This document shows positions 10,274-17,975 of a stretch of 27,242 nt of DNA, piece by piece. Below the pieces are notes generated by a model. That model worked only from the letters and a program-made list of their open reading frames with translations. It did no database searches and was not told where the DNA came from. A program made the translations under genes and the position numbers. This stretch comes from CAZTAR01 sp043813895 (GTDB taxonomy: Bacteria; Planctomycetota; Phycisphaerae; UBA1845; UTPLA1): NCBI GenBank assembly GCA_043813895.1, contig JBDRKQ010000036.1, positions 1 through 27,242 on the forward strand. Direction: 5' to 3'. Each line of letters starts with the position of its first letter. Position 1 is the first letter of the stretch.

Positions 10274-10305
10274 AAAAGGACTCGCGGCGTGCCGACCGCG
10301 AGCCC
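10274..10305 (-). terminator. intrinsic terminator of the first PEP-CTERM gene
   Basis: The minus strand has a stem of GGGCTCGCGG (10296-10305) with CCGCGAGTCC (10278-10287), 8-nt loop, one mispair, followed by TTTT (complement of 10274-10277). It lies about 43 bp past the stop codon. Confidence 0.7.
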
Positions 10306-10347
10306 TCGGAGCAAGTCCCATCTGGCATGGGAACTTCGTAGTGCATT

Positions 10348-11067
10348 TCACCGCGAGCGTCTGCGACCGGCGAGCATGAGGAGTCCGATTCCCAACAGTG
10401 CGGCCGAGGCCGGCTCGGGGATCGGGACGCTGGTGACCTTGATGCCGATGACCTTCTTCTGGATAAAGGAAGTTGTGCCCACTTCACTCTCGGCCTCGAG
10501 CGTATTGACCAATTCGAGAGCAACTTCCGTGATCTGCAAACCGCTCAGGTCGATAACGACCGAACCGCCGAACTCGCCAAACGAGTCGGCCGGCAGCGCG
10601 TACGGCGGCGCCGGCAGCACCGTCATTGGGTCCATCGTGTCTCCGTGTGTCCCGGGCGACAGGTCCGTCACGGTGAGCGTTCCCGTCACGTCCCCGTAGG
10701 TTGCCGGCGTGCCTAAACCCAGCAATGTGTAATCGCCCACCTCATCGAGCGTGATCGTCTCGAGGTAGTATCCGGCATCCGCCGCGATCGTCATCGTCAG
10801 GATTCCGGTCGTTGCATCGCTACTTCCGCCGCTTGCGGAAGCTGCGAACGCAGTCGGGAAGAACAGCAGTTGGTTGTTGACGTGGCTTGGCCCTCCGAAC
10901 AGTGCGTCCGGCTCAATACCCGTGTCCTCGGTCACTTGAAGGAAGTCGGCGTCACCGACGTTCGTCCCGAAGAAATCACCATGGTCAATCAGCGATGCGG
11001 AAGCGGCCGACGATGTCAGCAGGATGACCCCCAACGAGCAGATGCAGCGAGACGTTCTTCTGAACAT
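10348..11067 (-). CDS. PEP-CTERM sorting domain protein (paralogue A)
   Basis: A secreted protein of 239 residues. Residues 1 to about 25 form a signal peptide (MFRRTSRCICSLGVILL...). Residues about 26-215 are a beta-rich domain with no named family, and residues 217-239 are a PEP-CTERM signal: PEPAS, a hydrophobic helix and an RRRSR tail. Exosortases recognise this signal and process or anchor the protein at the envelope. It is clearly related along its length to the next gene (shared VGDYTL, GTPAT and TTSFIQKKV). ATG at 11067 has a purine-rich GGGGGGA upstream. No exosortase gene is in the window. Its role is unknown; surface or matrix component is likely. Confidence 0.8.
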   Translation of the reverse strand: MFRRTSRCICSLGVILLTSSAASASLIDHGDFFGTNVGDADFLQVTEDTGIEPDALFGGPSHVNNQLLFFPTAFAASASGGSSDATTGILTMTIAADAGYYLETITLDEVGDYTLLGLGTPATYGDVTGTLTVTDLSPGTHGDTMDPMTVLPAPPYALPADSFGEFGGSVVIDLSGLQITEVALELVNTLEAESEVGTTSFIQKKVIGIKVTSVPIPEPASAALLGIGLLMLAGRRRSR

Positions 11068-11167
11068 CTTCTTCCCCCCAAAAAACTTTCCCCTACGCCC
11101 CGTGGAACAAGCGGGCCTTCGGCCGATCCCCAATGCGTGCCTTCGAGGCCGTGTGTTCCACTGTCGA

Positions 11168-11197
11168 ATACTAGGCACGTGGGGGCGAGTGGATCAA
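11168..11197 (-). promoter_or_regulatory. possible promoter of paralogue A
   Basis: The minus strand has TTGATC (11192-11197), 18 bp, then TAGTAT (11168-11173), each matching about four of six consensus bases. Downstream, GTGGAACA and TGTTCCAC form an inverted repeat about 40 bp apart that would lie in the leader. The promoter call is weak. Confidence 0.3.
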
Positions 11198-11319
11198 CAG
11201 GACGTTTGCCGGCTGACACCAAGTTGGCACTACCGGACGGTCACGGCGTATTAACACAGTTTGCGCACTGCGTGCGCAGAGAAGCCGTCCGCGAAAGCCG
11301 CGCTTTGTGAAGAGCAAAC

Positions 11320-12036
11320 TCAGGAAGAGGTGGGATTGCGCCGACGGCGACGTCCGCGGACCATCAGCGCACCGAGAATCAACAGTGACAGGGAATTCGG
11401 CTCGGGGGTGATAACGATCTGTACCTTCTTCTGAATGAAGGATGTGGTTCCCTGTTCGCTGGTGGTCTGAAGGTTATTGTTGAAGTTGAGGACAACCTCG
11501 GAGATGGCCAGACCGGTGAGGTTGATCTGGGTAATGGCATCAAACTCGCCTGACGAATCAACCGGGAGACTATAAATGGGCGCCGGGTTCACGGACAACA
11601 GGTCCGTCATGATGCCGTGCTTGCCGGGGTTGATGTCGGTCAAAGTCAGCAGGCCGTTGACCGTCGCCGACGTGGCGGGCGTACCGACGCCGGACAGGGT
11701 GTAATCGCCCACTTCCTTGATCGTGATGAGTTCGAGAAAGAAGCCGGTGTCCGCCTGGATTCTCATGGTTAGTGTTCCGGACGTCGTGTCCGCGGAGCCA
11801 TTGGCAGATCCGGACGCGAACACGGTCGGAATGAAGATGAGCTGGTTCGGCAGGTGGATGGGCGCATTGAACAGCGGCGTCGGGTCTGTCGTGGAGTTCT
11901 CGGCGACCTGGAGGAAGCTGATGTCGCCGGGATTCGCGCCAAAGTAGTCGCCGTATTCGATGGGTGCGGCCGGCGCGGGCGCACTTGCCAGCACCAACAG
12001 CGCGAAGGCGCACACTACAACGCATTGCCTTGGCAT
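11320..12036 (-). CDS. PEP-CTERM sorting domain protein (paralogue B)
   Basis: A 238-residue secreted protein and tandem paralogue of the gene at 10348-11067. Residues 1 to about 23 are a signal peptide, the middle is a beta-rich domain aligning end to end with paralogue A, and residues 211-233 are a PEP-CTERM helix (PEPNS, hydrophobic stretch, RRRRR) with a five-residue extra tail (NPTSS). The conserved block just before the sorting signal, TTSFIQKKV, is identical in both copies. Each gene has its own candidate promoter, so this looks like an older tandem duplication. Function is unknown; it probably acts at the outer surface. Confidence 0.8.
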   Translation of the reverse strand: MPRQCVVVCAFALLVLASAPAPAAPIEYGDYFGANPGDISFLQVAENSTTDPTPLFNAPIHLPNQLIFIPTVFASGSANGSADTTSGTLTMRIQADTGFFLELITIKEVGDYTLSGVGTPATSATVNGLLTLTDINPGKHGIMTDLLSVNPAPIYSLPVDSSGEFDAITQINLTGLAISEVVLNFNNNLQTTSEQGTTSFIQKKVQIVITPEPNSLSLLILGALMVRGRRRRRNPTSS

Positions 12037-12257
12037 CTTTTCCCACTACCTCATGACACAATCCGAGCGCGTCCGCCCTGCCGAGCCGGACCTCTTACTC
12101 GGAACTTCCGCTTCCATTCTAGCACCAAGCCACCGGAAAAAACAGTGTTGGGCCGAAATTGCCCCGTAGGATCGGGTCTTGCAGGGCGCGAGGTGTCGCT
12201 GCCGAAAGGATCAGACGGTTTCCCACTCAACGCACGAAACGGGCTCCTGCGGCTGCG
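12037..12257. other. non-coding upstream region of paralogue B
   Basis: Holds a candidate extended -10 promoter at 12116-12124 for paralogue B and otherwise no recognised gene. Confidence 0.4.
12116..12124 (-). promoter_or_regulatory. extended -10 promoter of paralogue B
   Basis: The minus strand reads TGCTAGAAT: an extended -10 TG one base before TAGAAT (five of six). No good -35 is seen, as is common for extended -10 promoters. The leader would be about 70 nt. Confidence 0.45.
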
Positions 12258-12293
12258 CAAAGAAGCGGGGCCGCTTGTTAGGGCAGCCCCGCT
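12258..12293 (-). terminator. hairpin terminator of the thioester-like PEP-CTERM gene
   Basis: The minus strand shows AGCGGGGC pairing with GCCCCGCT as an 8-bp core, extended by GC pairs past one mispair (12283-12293 with 12264-12274), followed by TCTTTG. The T-run is short, so it may be only partly effective. Confidence 0.55.
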
Positions 12294-12356
12294 CTCGCCT
12301 CCGGTGATGATCGGCTTTTCTGACGTTCTGTTTGGAAGGTCCGGATAATCTGTAAA

Positions 12357-12974
12357 TCAGGTCCGCCGGCGTTTGCCTAGCAGCATCGGGAAGGCCATCG
12401 CCGCCAGCACGAGTGAGGCAGGCTCCGGCACAATCAGGTGCTGGCTCCGCGGGCACGAACCACTCTCGAGGATGAAGGACGAAGTCGTGTATCCGCTTAG
12501 GTCACCAGGCAAAGCACTCAGGTACGCCTGGGCCGCCGTGCCGACGCCACTTGGGCCGGCGAACTCGAAGGCGCCGCTACCCAGGTCAATCGCGCCTCCC
12601 CAGTCTTCAACGACCTCCCAGATTGCGACCTGAAGCCCGGCCGCCTCGGTATTGCTGCTGACCGCTCCGGCGAAGGTATCGTAGAGATAGGCCACCGCCA
12701 GCCCGCCGTTGATGACGTCCACGCCCGAGATATCCGCCTGCCACTGGTCTTTCATCCAGTGGGAAAGATCAACGCAGTAGGCGGTATAGTCCTCGCCGCC
12801 GAACTCGACCAGGATCTCGCCGGCCGGAACCTGGCGATCAGATCCGACGTGCGTGATGTCGACATTCCGTTTGAGCCCCATTCCGAGGAAGGTGACATCA
12901 ACGGCTTGAGCCTGTTCGGCGATGCAGGCGACAGTGAACGCGACCATGATACCGATGAGCTTGAACTTGAACAT
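12357..12974 (-). CDS. PEP-CTERM protein with thioester-domain-like Cys/Gln signature
   Basis: A secreted protein of 205 residues. Residues 1-24 form a signal peptide ending in AQA; residues about 25-175 form the mature domain; residues 183-205 are the PEP-CTERM signal (PEPAS, hydrophobic helix, KRRRT). The mature domain has TAYCVDL (C67) and, 48 residues later, LQVAIWEV (Q115). This is the spacing type and context of thioester adhesin domains (TQxA-like), where the Cys and Gln side chains join in an internal thioester that can bond to a target surface. C174 near the tail is a second cysteine. ATG at 12974 follows a GAGGGGAG ribosome site. The thioester is inferred, not proven. Confidence 0.7.
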   Translation of the reverse strand: MFKFKLIGIMVAFTVACIAEQAQAVDVTFLGMGLKRNVDITHVGSDRQVPAGEILVEFGGEDYTAYCVDLSHWMKDQWQADISGVDVINGGLAVAYLYDTFAGAVSSNTEAAGLQVAIWEVVEDWGGAIDLGSGAFEFAGPSGVGTAAQAYLSALPGDLSGYTTSSFILESGSCPRSQHLIVPEPASLVLAAMAFPMLLGKRRRT

Positions 12975-13478
12975 ACCTGGTTCTCCCCTCTGGTTTCTGC
13001 GGCGAGACAAGTCGGCCTGTCGCCCGTCGGGGTCGCGAGTCCGCTCTGTCACCCACGGGCCTCTGCGACGTGCCGATGCGGTGTCACTTGGGCATCCGCC
13101 GAGCCTCCGAACCAAACCGACGCAGGCTGATCGATGTGAGCGATAAAGTCGGTATTGCCAATGCGAGAACCCGGCGTTTGAGAAGGAAGGACCGAGGCAA
13201 CGGTCGTGCGGGTCGTAACGACATCTGATCGGATCCAACACGCGTCGCGGGAAGCCGTGCAGGAAGCCAGGTCGGATCGCCTCGTGATCATGTCTGTGGC
13301 AGTGTGGGAATCGTGTTTATGGGATGAGCGACGGATGAGCCTTGACACGCTTCATCGATCTTGCCGGCGCGCCGCGTCGTTCACCTGATGCACCGGCGAC
13401 GCGACTTATCGGCCGGGTGCCCCGCCCCTTCCAGTGGTGGGGGACAGACATAGTCCGACACGACGATGCCAGACAGTG
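12975..13478. other. non-coding spacer, 504 bp
   Basis: No gene is supported; open frames on both strands lack motifs. It contains the ribosome site and leader of the gene at 12357-12974, with no clear -10/-35 pair found. A GGGTGCC-foot hairpin repeat lies at 13415-13447. Confidence 0.4.
13415..13447. repeat. GGGTGCC-foot hairpin repeat
   Basis: GGGTGCC is followed by CCCCGCC, a TTCCAGT-containing loop and GGTGGGG, then GACAGACA. A close relative lies at 17787-17830 (CCCCATCCC-TTCCA-GGGGTGGGG, then GACGGACA). It sits just after the aroB stop codon. Confidence 0.5.
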
Positions 13479-14600
13479 TTATGGACCCTGCAACCGCCGG
13501 ACCGCCTGCTCGATATCGCCTTCACTCGGAGCGTCGAGCCAACGGACCGAACCCAGGTTTGTCGGCAGGATGAAACGAACGGTCCGATCTCGCACCTTCT
13601 TGTCGGCGCCCAGCCGGGCCAGAATGTCCGGCAGGTCCAACGGATGCGGCGACCGAATCGGAAGCTCCAACGATTTCAGCAAGGCTTCGACCCGATGGCG
13701 TTGTGCGTCCGGAAAACCGCAAAGCCGCACCGCAAGGTCCATCGCGGCGACCATTCCCAGCGCGACGGCCTCGCCGTGTCTCAGCTCGTAGTTGAACTGC
13801 GCCTCGATCGCGTGGCCGATGGTGTGCCCAAAATTGAGCGCCGCACGTCCCACGCCCTGTTCCGCCTCTTCGCGCTCGTCCGCGACAACGACCTGGGCCT
13901 TGTTCTCACAGTTCCGGCGGATGAGATCCCGCACTGTGATCGGGTCCTGGGCGAGAATCGCTGCGGACCGATCCTCGTGCCACGCGAAGAAAGCCGCGTC
14001 GCGAATCACCGCGTGCTTCACGGACTCGGCCAGGCCGGCGACGAAATCGCGCCGGCTCAGTGTTCGGAGGCAGTCCGTATCGATGCAAACCAGCAAGGGC
14101 TGGTGAAACGCGCCGATCAGGTTCTTGCCGGCCAAGTGGTTAATCGCGGTCTTCCCCCCGACGCTCGCGTCAACATCAGCCTCAACCGTCGTGGGGCACT
14201 GCACGAACGGCACGCCGCGCAGCCACGTCGCCGCCACGAAGCCGGCCAGATCGCCTACCATGCCGCCACCCAGCGCGACGACCGGCTCCGTGCGACTGTG
14301 ACGCCTCTCGGCCAGCGCATCGTAGAGAACTGCCGCCTGCGCGGCGGACTTCGAGGCGTCTCCCGCAGGTACGGTCAGCACGTGGCACTGGAAACCGGCC
14401 TGTTCAAGCGAAGTCGAGAGCTTCTCCGCATACAACGGCCCCACGTTGGAGTCCGTGACGACGGTGACTCGCTGTGCGGACGATCTTCCGCGCAGGCAGG
14501 CGCCAGCCCCGGCGAGCAGCCCGGACCCGATGTTGATCGGATACGCCCGACCGGGTAAACCGACGACCACGCTGGCAGTGTCTTCAGCCATGCGAAGCAT
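13479..14600 (-). CDS. aroB: 3-dehydroquinate synthase
   Basis: AroB turns DAHP into 3-dehydroquinate, the second step of the shikimate pathway, using NAD and a divalent metal. The 373-residue product has the NAD/substrate loop GGGMVGDLAGF (111-121), DASVGGKT (144-151), and metal ligands E192 (AESVKHA), H259 (NFGHTIGH) and H275 (RHGEA). The second two are 16 apart, as in known enzymes. Ahead of DASVGGKT the usual TTLLAQV-type stretch reads TTVEADV, a noticeable variation. ATG at 14600 or 14591 could start translation; no strong ribosome site decides. The upstream acyltransferase gene is 148 bp away on the same strand. Confidence 0.95.
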   Translation of the reverse strand: MLRMAEDTASVVVGLPGRAYPINIGSGLLAGAGACLRGRSSAQRVTVVTDSNVGPLYAEKLSTSLEQAGFQCHVLTVPAGDASKSAAQAAVLYDALAERRHSRTEPVVALGGGMVGDLAGFVAATWLRGVPFVQCPTTVEADVDASVGGKTAINHLAGKNLIGAFHQPLLVCIDTDCLRTLSRRDFVAGLAESVKHAVIRDAAFFAWHEDRSAAILAQDPITVRDLIRRNCENKAQVVVADEREEAEQGVGRAALNFGHTIGHAIEAQFNYELRHGEAVALGMVAAMDLAVRLCGFPDAQRHRVEALLKSLELPIRSPHPLDLPDILARLGADKKVRDRTVRFILPTNLGSVRWLDAPSEGDIEQAVRRLQGP

Positions 14601-14674
14601 GATAAGCCGTTGATGGGGACATTGCGAGAATCACCGCCCTGCTGGACTACGAGGAAACTTGCTCAGAATTGTAG

Positions 14675-14706
14675 TACCTGTCTGCGTGCGACGCACAGGC
14701 AGACGG
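14675..14706. repeat. short palindromic repeat before aroB
   Basis: An imperfect palindrome in which GTCTGCGTGCG can pair with CGCACAGGCAGAC with a two-base bulge. It is in the gap between the acyltransferase stop and aroB. It is of the same general palindromic kind as repeats elsewhere in the window but has no second copy here. Confidence 0.35.
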
Positions 14707-14748
14707 GCGCCGAAGCCGTTACCCTCGGTCCCTTGATCCCTCAGTCCC

Positions 14749-15747
14749 TCAGATGTTCATCACGTGATCCGGGTGCTCTCGGGCGAAGCGTTCCACGCCG
14801 CCGGCGTATTGCTCGAGGACAGTGGCGGTGGCCTTCTCGTCGTCCGGCGGTGTGTTCGGATCAATCAGCGGTGGTGTGATTATCAGGCGATAGTAGAAGT
14901 TCTTGCGCGACTCGACGAATCCCTGGACCGTCGTAGCGCCGCATCGCAGGGCGATCCGGACCGGCCCGACGAGAAACTCGGCCGTTCCGTTGAAGATGTG
15001 GACAGGCATCGTCCTCGTGTTGTCGCCGCGGACGCGCTGGGCATCGAGGAGGCTCGCAGTAATCTTGTTGCTCTTGAATTGGCGATAGATTTCCCGCGGA
15101 AAAGAGGAAGCCAGAAACATCTTCATCTCGGCGACCTCCGGGAACGTGTCGCGGTACTTCTCCTGTATGTAGCGGCGGACGTGACTTTCCTTCGGATCCC
15201 TGACCCCGGCCAGGCTGTATCCCATGAGTGCCGCCATGAGGCCCGCGACGTGGTGGGAGCCGAAGTGGCACAGCGCGATGTAGACGCCCTTTTCTCTGGC
15301 GAGGCCGTTGTCGAGATGCTCGCGGCCGAACATCTTGATGCGGTTCATGAGCTTGCTGCGCGGGATGCGGTCCATGATCGTGTAGAACATCTTGTCGCAG
15401 CGGATGCGCATGAAGTACCGCCATACCATGCGGCGATACCACGCTGCGGGAAATTCGTCCTTGAAGTACGACCTAAGCTTGTCGTGTACGCGCCGGCGTC
15501 GCTTGTAGTCCGTCAAGTACTCCAGCGTGCCGAAGAACCTGCCGAGGTTGTACAGGCCCGAGAGGCTGAAGAGCCTTGTCCAGCCGACGAGGAAGTCGCG
15601 AACCGCTCTGATGCGGAGCCGGACGACCAGCGGAATCGGTCGGCGTCTGCGGACGATTACGGCGCTGCCGCCATTCGACGCGCCCGCCTTGGCTGCAAGG
15701 TGACTGGAGCCCATGAGCTTATGTGTTTGCGTTTCCAAGAGCGCCAT
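14749..15747 (-). CDS. LpxL/HtrB-like lysophospholipid acyltransferase
   Basis: Predicted membrane-associated acyltransferase of 332 residues, related to the lipid A acyltransferase family that adds a secondary acyl chain to lipid A or a similar lipid. The catalytic block is at 160-169 (CHFGSHHVAG): His161 fits the active-site His, but the usual HFGNWE is HFGSHH, so the classical acidic partner is displaced or replaced. Further family features are DAQ (D235) in the central beta strand, the basic stretch around 237-245, and GTAEFLVGPVRIAL (254-267). ATG at 15747 is the best start but lacks a strong ribosome site. The frame is open further upstream, where it reads antisense to pepD and is not coding. 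Confidence 0.75.
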   Translation of the reverse strand: MALLETQTHKLMGSSHLAAKAGASNGGSAVIVRRRRPIPLVVRLRIRAVRDFLVGWTRLFSLSGLYNLGRFFGTLEYLTDYKRRRRVHDKLRSYFKDEFPAAWYRRMVWRYFMRIRCDKMFYTIMDRIPRSKLMNRIKMFGREHLDNGLAREKGVYIALCHFGSHHVAGLMAALMGYSLAGVRDPKESHVRRYIQEKYRDTFPEVAEMKMFLASSFPREIYRQFKSNKITASLLDAQRVRGDNTRTMPVHIFNGTAEFLVGPVRIALRCGATTVQGFVESRKNFYYRLIITPPLIDPNTPPDDEKATATVLEQYAGGVERFAREHPDHVMNI

Positions 15748-16018
15748 CCGGAAGAAGACTACCACAATGCCCGTCGTTAACCAAGCTCGCGACCCGGGGA
15801 TCCGTCCCCGCGGGTCCATACCGCCTCGCTCGGCGAGAATTGCAAACTGCCGCCGGTCAACTATCCTAATGTAGCTCGGCTTTTTTCGCAGCCGCCGACG
15901 CCACAGGCCATCACTGCCGTGCTTCGTTGTCGGCCGTCTGTGGCCGACGCTACAATGTTTTTCAGACTGCTCTACTCGCAACGATTTCGCCCACAAGCAA
16001 CAGACCGAGGCAACGACG
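15748..16018. other. divergent spacer between acyltransferase and pepD
   Basis: Holds the pepD promoter (15927-15956) with an inverted repeat in its spacer, plus a GC-rich hairpin near 15791-15818 (GACCC / GGGTC outer stem). A T-rich stretch near 15880 follows part of a CGGC-rich stem. No gene is seen. Confidence 0.4.
15927..15956 (+). promoter_or_regulatory. pepD promoter with palindrome in the spacer
   Basis: TTGTCG (15927-15932), 18 bp, TACAAT (15951-15956). A perfect 7-bp inverted repeat, GTCGGCC (15929-15935) and GGCCGAC (15942-15948), overlaps the -35 and fills the spacer. The repeat could be a repressor site or a planctomycete intergenic palindrome that happens to form the promoter. 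Confidence 0.5.
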
Positions 16019-17503
16019 ATGAGCCAATCACCCGACATGACCGCGATCGAACAACTTGAACCCAAGCCCGTCTGGAGCTTCTTCGCCGGGATGTGCAAGG
16101 TCCCGCACGAATCGAAGAAAGAAGAGAAGATCCGGGCCCACGTGCGCAAGCTGGCCGAGGAGACAGGCTTCAAAGTTCGAGAAGACACCGTCGGGAACGT
16201 CTTGATCCAGGTGCCGGCAAAGCCGGGCTGCAAAAACGCGCCCGTCACCGTCTTGCAGGGCCATCTCGATATGGTCTGCGAGAAGAACAGCGACGTGCCG
16301 CACGATTTCGACAACGATCCGATCAAGGCCGTCATCGACAAGGACGACAAGGGCGAACAGATCGTGCGCGCCGACGGCACGACCCTCGGCGCGGACAACG
16401 GCATCGGCGTGGCACTCGCGATGGCCGCCGCCACCCAACCCGACGTCAAGCACGGCCCGCTCGAAATCCTCTGCACCATTGACGAAGAAATGGGCATGAC
16501 CGGGGCGAAGGCCCTGGCTCCGGACTTCTTCACCGGCAAGCGGATGCTCAACCTGGACTCCGAAGAGGACGGCGCAATCTACATTGGTTGCGCAGGCGGC
16601 TGCGACACGAACCTGACATGGCGGTTCGAGACGAATGCGCCACCGGCCGGCGCTGAGGTCTGTCGAGTCGCCGTCTCCGGCCTCAAGGGCGGCCACTCCG
16701 GCGGGGATATCCACCTGAACAGGGCGAACGCCATCAAGCTGCTCGTGCAGACGCTCCACGGCGCCGCCGACATCCGGCTCGCCGAGATCAGCGGCGGCAG
16801 CAAGCGCAACGCAATCCCGCGCGAGGCGAGCGCTGTGGTCGTCGGGCCGGCGGGAACAACGGCTACCCTGAGTCGTGCCTCTGAAACAGTCCGGGCGGAA
16901 GCGGTCACCGACGCCAAGGAAGCGGGCTGCAAGATCGCCGTCGAAAGGTCCGAGGCCGCTACGGCAATCTCCCATCACGACACGGTGCAACTACTGACGA
17001 CGATCTCCGCCCTGCCTCACGGCGTCCTCGCGGTCGTCCCGGAGATCCCCGGCCTCGTGCAGACTTCCAACGGCACGTCCATCATCAAGTGCCGTCCGGA
17101 CGACGGGGCGCTCGAAGTCGAGATCGCATGCCTCTCGCGAAGCTCTTCCGACGTGCAGCTCAACACGGTAAGACGGCAACTCGCCGACACCGGATGCCTC
17201 GGCGGCGCGGCCGTCGAACAGGGCAACGACTATCCCGGTTGGGCGCCCAACGTCGATTCGCCGATCCTCAGCACCTGTCGCCGCGTGTATGAGGAAGTCT
17301 TCGGGGAAGCGCCCAACGTCGCCGCCATCCACGCCGGCCTCGAGTGCGGCATCATCGGCCAACGCATGGGCGGAATGGACATGGTCTCATTCGGCCCGCG
17401 CATCGAAGGCGCCCACAGCCCCGACGAACGCGTCTACGTCGCCTCTGTCCAGAAGTCGTGGAAGTACCTCAAGGCCGTGCTGGCGGAGTTGGCGAAGGGA
17501 TAA
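16019..17503 (+). CDS. pepD: aminoacyl-histidine dipeptidase (peptidase M20C)
   Basis: PepD hydrolyses Xaa-His and other dipeptides in the cytoplasm with two metal ions. The 494-residue product matches the family length. Metal and catalytic residues are in place: H82 and D84 (GHLDMV), D126 (LGADNG), the E156-E157 pair (DEEMG), D180 (LNLDSEE) and H466 (EGAHSPDE). A GGHSGGD dimerisation/lid segment lies near 230. ATG at 16019 is preceded by GAGG eight bases upstream. The gene is single and has its own promoter. No signal peptide is seen. Confidence 0.95.
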   Translation: MSQSPDMTAIEQLEPKPVWSFFAGMCKVPHESKKEEKIRAHVRKLAEETGFKVREDTVGNVLIQVPAKPGCKNAPVTVLQGHLDMVCEKNSDVPHDFDNDPIKAVIDKDDKGEQIVRADGTTLGADNGIGVALAMAAATQPDVKHGPLEILCTIDEEMGMTGAKALAPDFFTGKRMLNLDSEEDGAIYIGCAGGCDTNLTWRFETNAPPAGAEVCRVAVSGLKGGHSGGDIHLNRANAIKLLVQTLHGAADIRLAEISGGSKRNAIPREASAVVVGPAGTTATLSRASETVRAEAVTDAKEAGCKIAVERSEAATAISHHDTVQLLTTISALPHGVLAVVPEIPGLVQTSNGTSIIKCRPDDGALEVEIACLSRSSSDVQLNTVRRQLADTGCLGGAAVEQGNDYPGWAPNVDSPILSTCRRVYEEVFGEAPNVAAIHAGLECGIIGQRMGGMDMVSFGPRIEGAHSPDERVYVASVQKSWKYLKAVLAELAKG

Positions 17504-17523
17504 TAAGCAGCACGTGGCAACAC

Positions 17524-17581
17524 TGTGGCACCGGCGTCTGGGTGGCACCGGCGTCTGGGTGGCACCGGCGTCTCGCCGGTG
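17524..17581 (+). repeat. GTGGCACCGGCGTC triple repeat ending in a hairpin
   Basis: Three head-to-tail 17-bp units, nearly identical, each containing GTGGCACCGGCGTCT. The last one runs into CGCCGGTG to make a perfect CACCGGCG-TCT-CGCCGGTG hairpin (17563-17581). The same hairpin recurs at 26975-26993. The first two units are half-sites lacking the second arm. Confidence 0.8.
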
Positions 17582-17669
17582 GCCCCGCAACCGAAGTCTG
17601 ACCACACCAACCCGAAGCGCAAGCGAGGGAACAAACCGTACCGTCGCCCCCCCGTGGCCGACGTGGAGT

Positions 17670-17760
17670 TCAGAGCCGCGCGCGTCAGCAAGCGGTCACC
17701 TCACAGATGCAACGGCCCGCCCAAAGAAGCGTGACCGCTCCCTCACGGTCGCGGCTCTGA
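17670..17760. repeat. inverted pair of a 30-bp repeat
   Basis: Arm 1 (17670-17699) begins TCAGAGCCGCG and ends AGCGGTCAC. Arm 2 (17731-17760) is its reverse complement apart from a few mid-arm mismatches (GTGACCGCT...CGCGGCTCTGA). Loop about 31 nt. Two divergent copies of one repeat in opposite orientation would give this. Confidence 0.75.
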
Positions 17761-17765
17761 TTGCC

Positions 17766-17830
17766 GGGTGCCACTGCTCTTGAGCAGTGCCTCGGCTGCC
17801 CCATCCCTTCCAGGGGTGGGGGACGGACAG
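17766..17830. repeat. two adjacent GGGTGCC/CCCC hairpins
   Basis: GGGTGCC at 17766-17772 leads into a CACTGCTC-TT-GAGCAGTG palindrome. It is followed by a CCCCATCCC-TTCCA-GGGGTGGGG hairpin and GACGGACAG, a relative of the repeat at 13415-13447. Confidence 0.65.
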
Positions 17831-17869
17831 TCAGAGCCCCGAGCGCAAGCGAGCGGGTCCACCCGTAGC

Positions 17870-17975
17870 GCCGGGTGCCATGTCTTCACGACCCGCGCAA
17901 GCGGGACGGGTAGGCATGTTCGCTCAGCATTCAACATGCTTACCCGCGACTGTGTCGCGTGAAAGCATGCCACCC
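17870..17975 (+). repeat. 106-bp structured repeat, copy 1
   Basis: Identical to 18130-18235 except for about 3 bases. It can fold on itself extensively: the ends GGGTGCCATGTCTTCACG and CGTGAAAGCATGCCACCC pair in about 16 of 18 positions; inside lie a CCCGC-GCAA-GCGGG hairpin and a GGGTAGGCATGTT / AACATGCTTACCC hairpin (12 of 13 paired, 12-nt loop). The GGGTGCC foot is shared with the shorter hairpin repeats. Confidence 0.9.

Noticed and set aside
13434..14558. 374-codon plus-strand open frame
   Set aside because: Antisense shadow of aroB.
15748..16551. N-terminal extension of the acyltransferase frame
   Set aside because: It would read antisense through pepD and its promoter; the homologous part begins near 15747.
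16028..16990. 320-codon minus-strand open frame
   Set aside because: Antisense shadow of pepD, which has complete metal-site residues.
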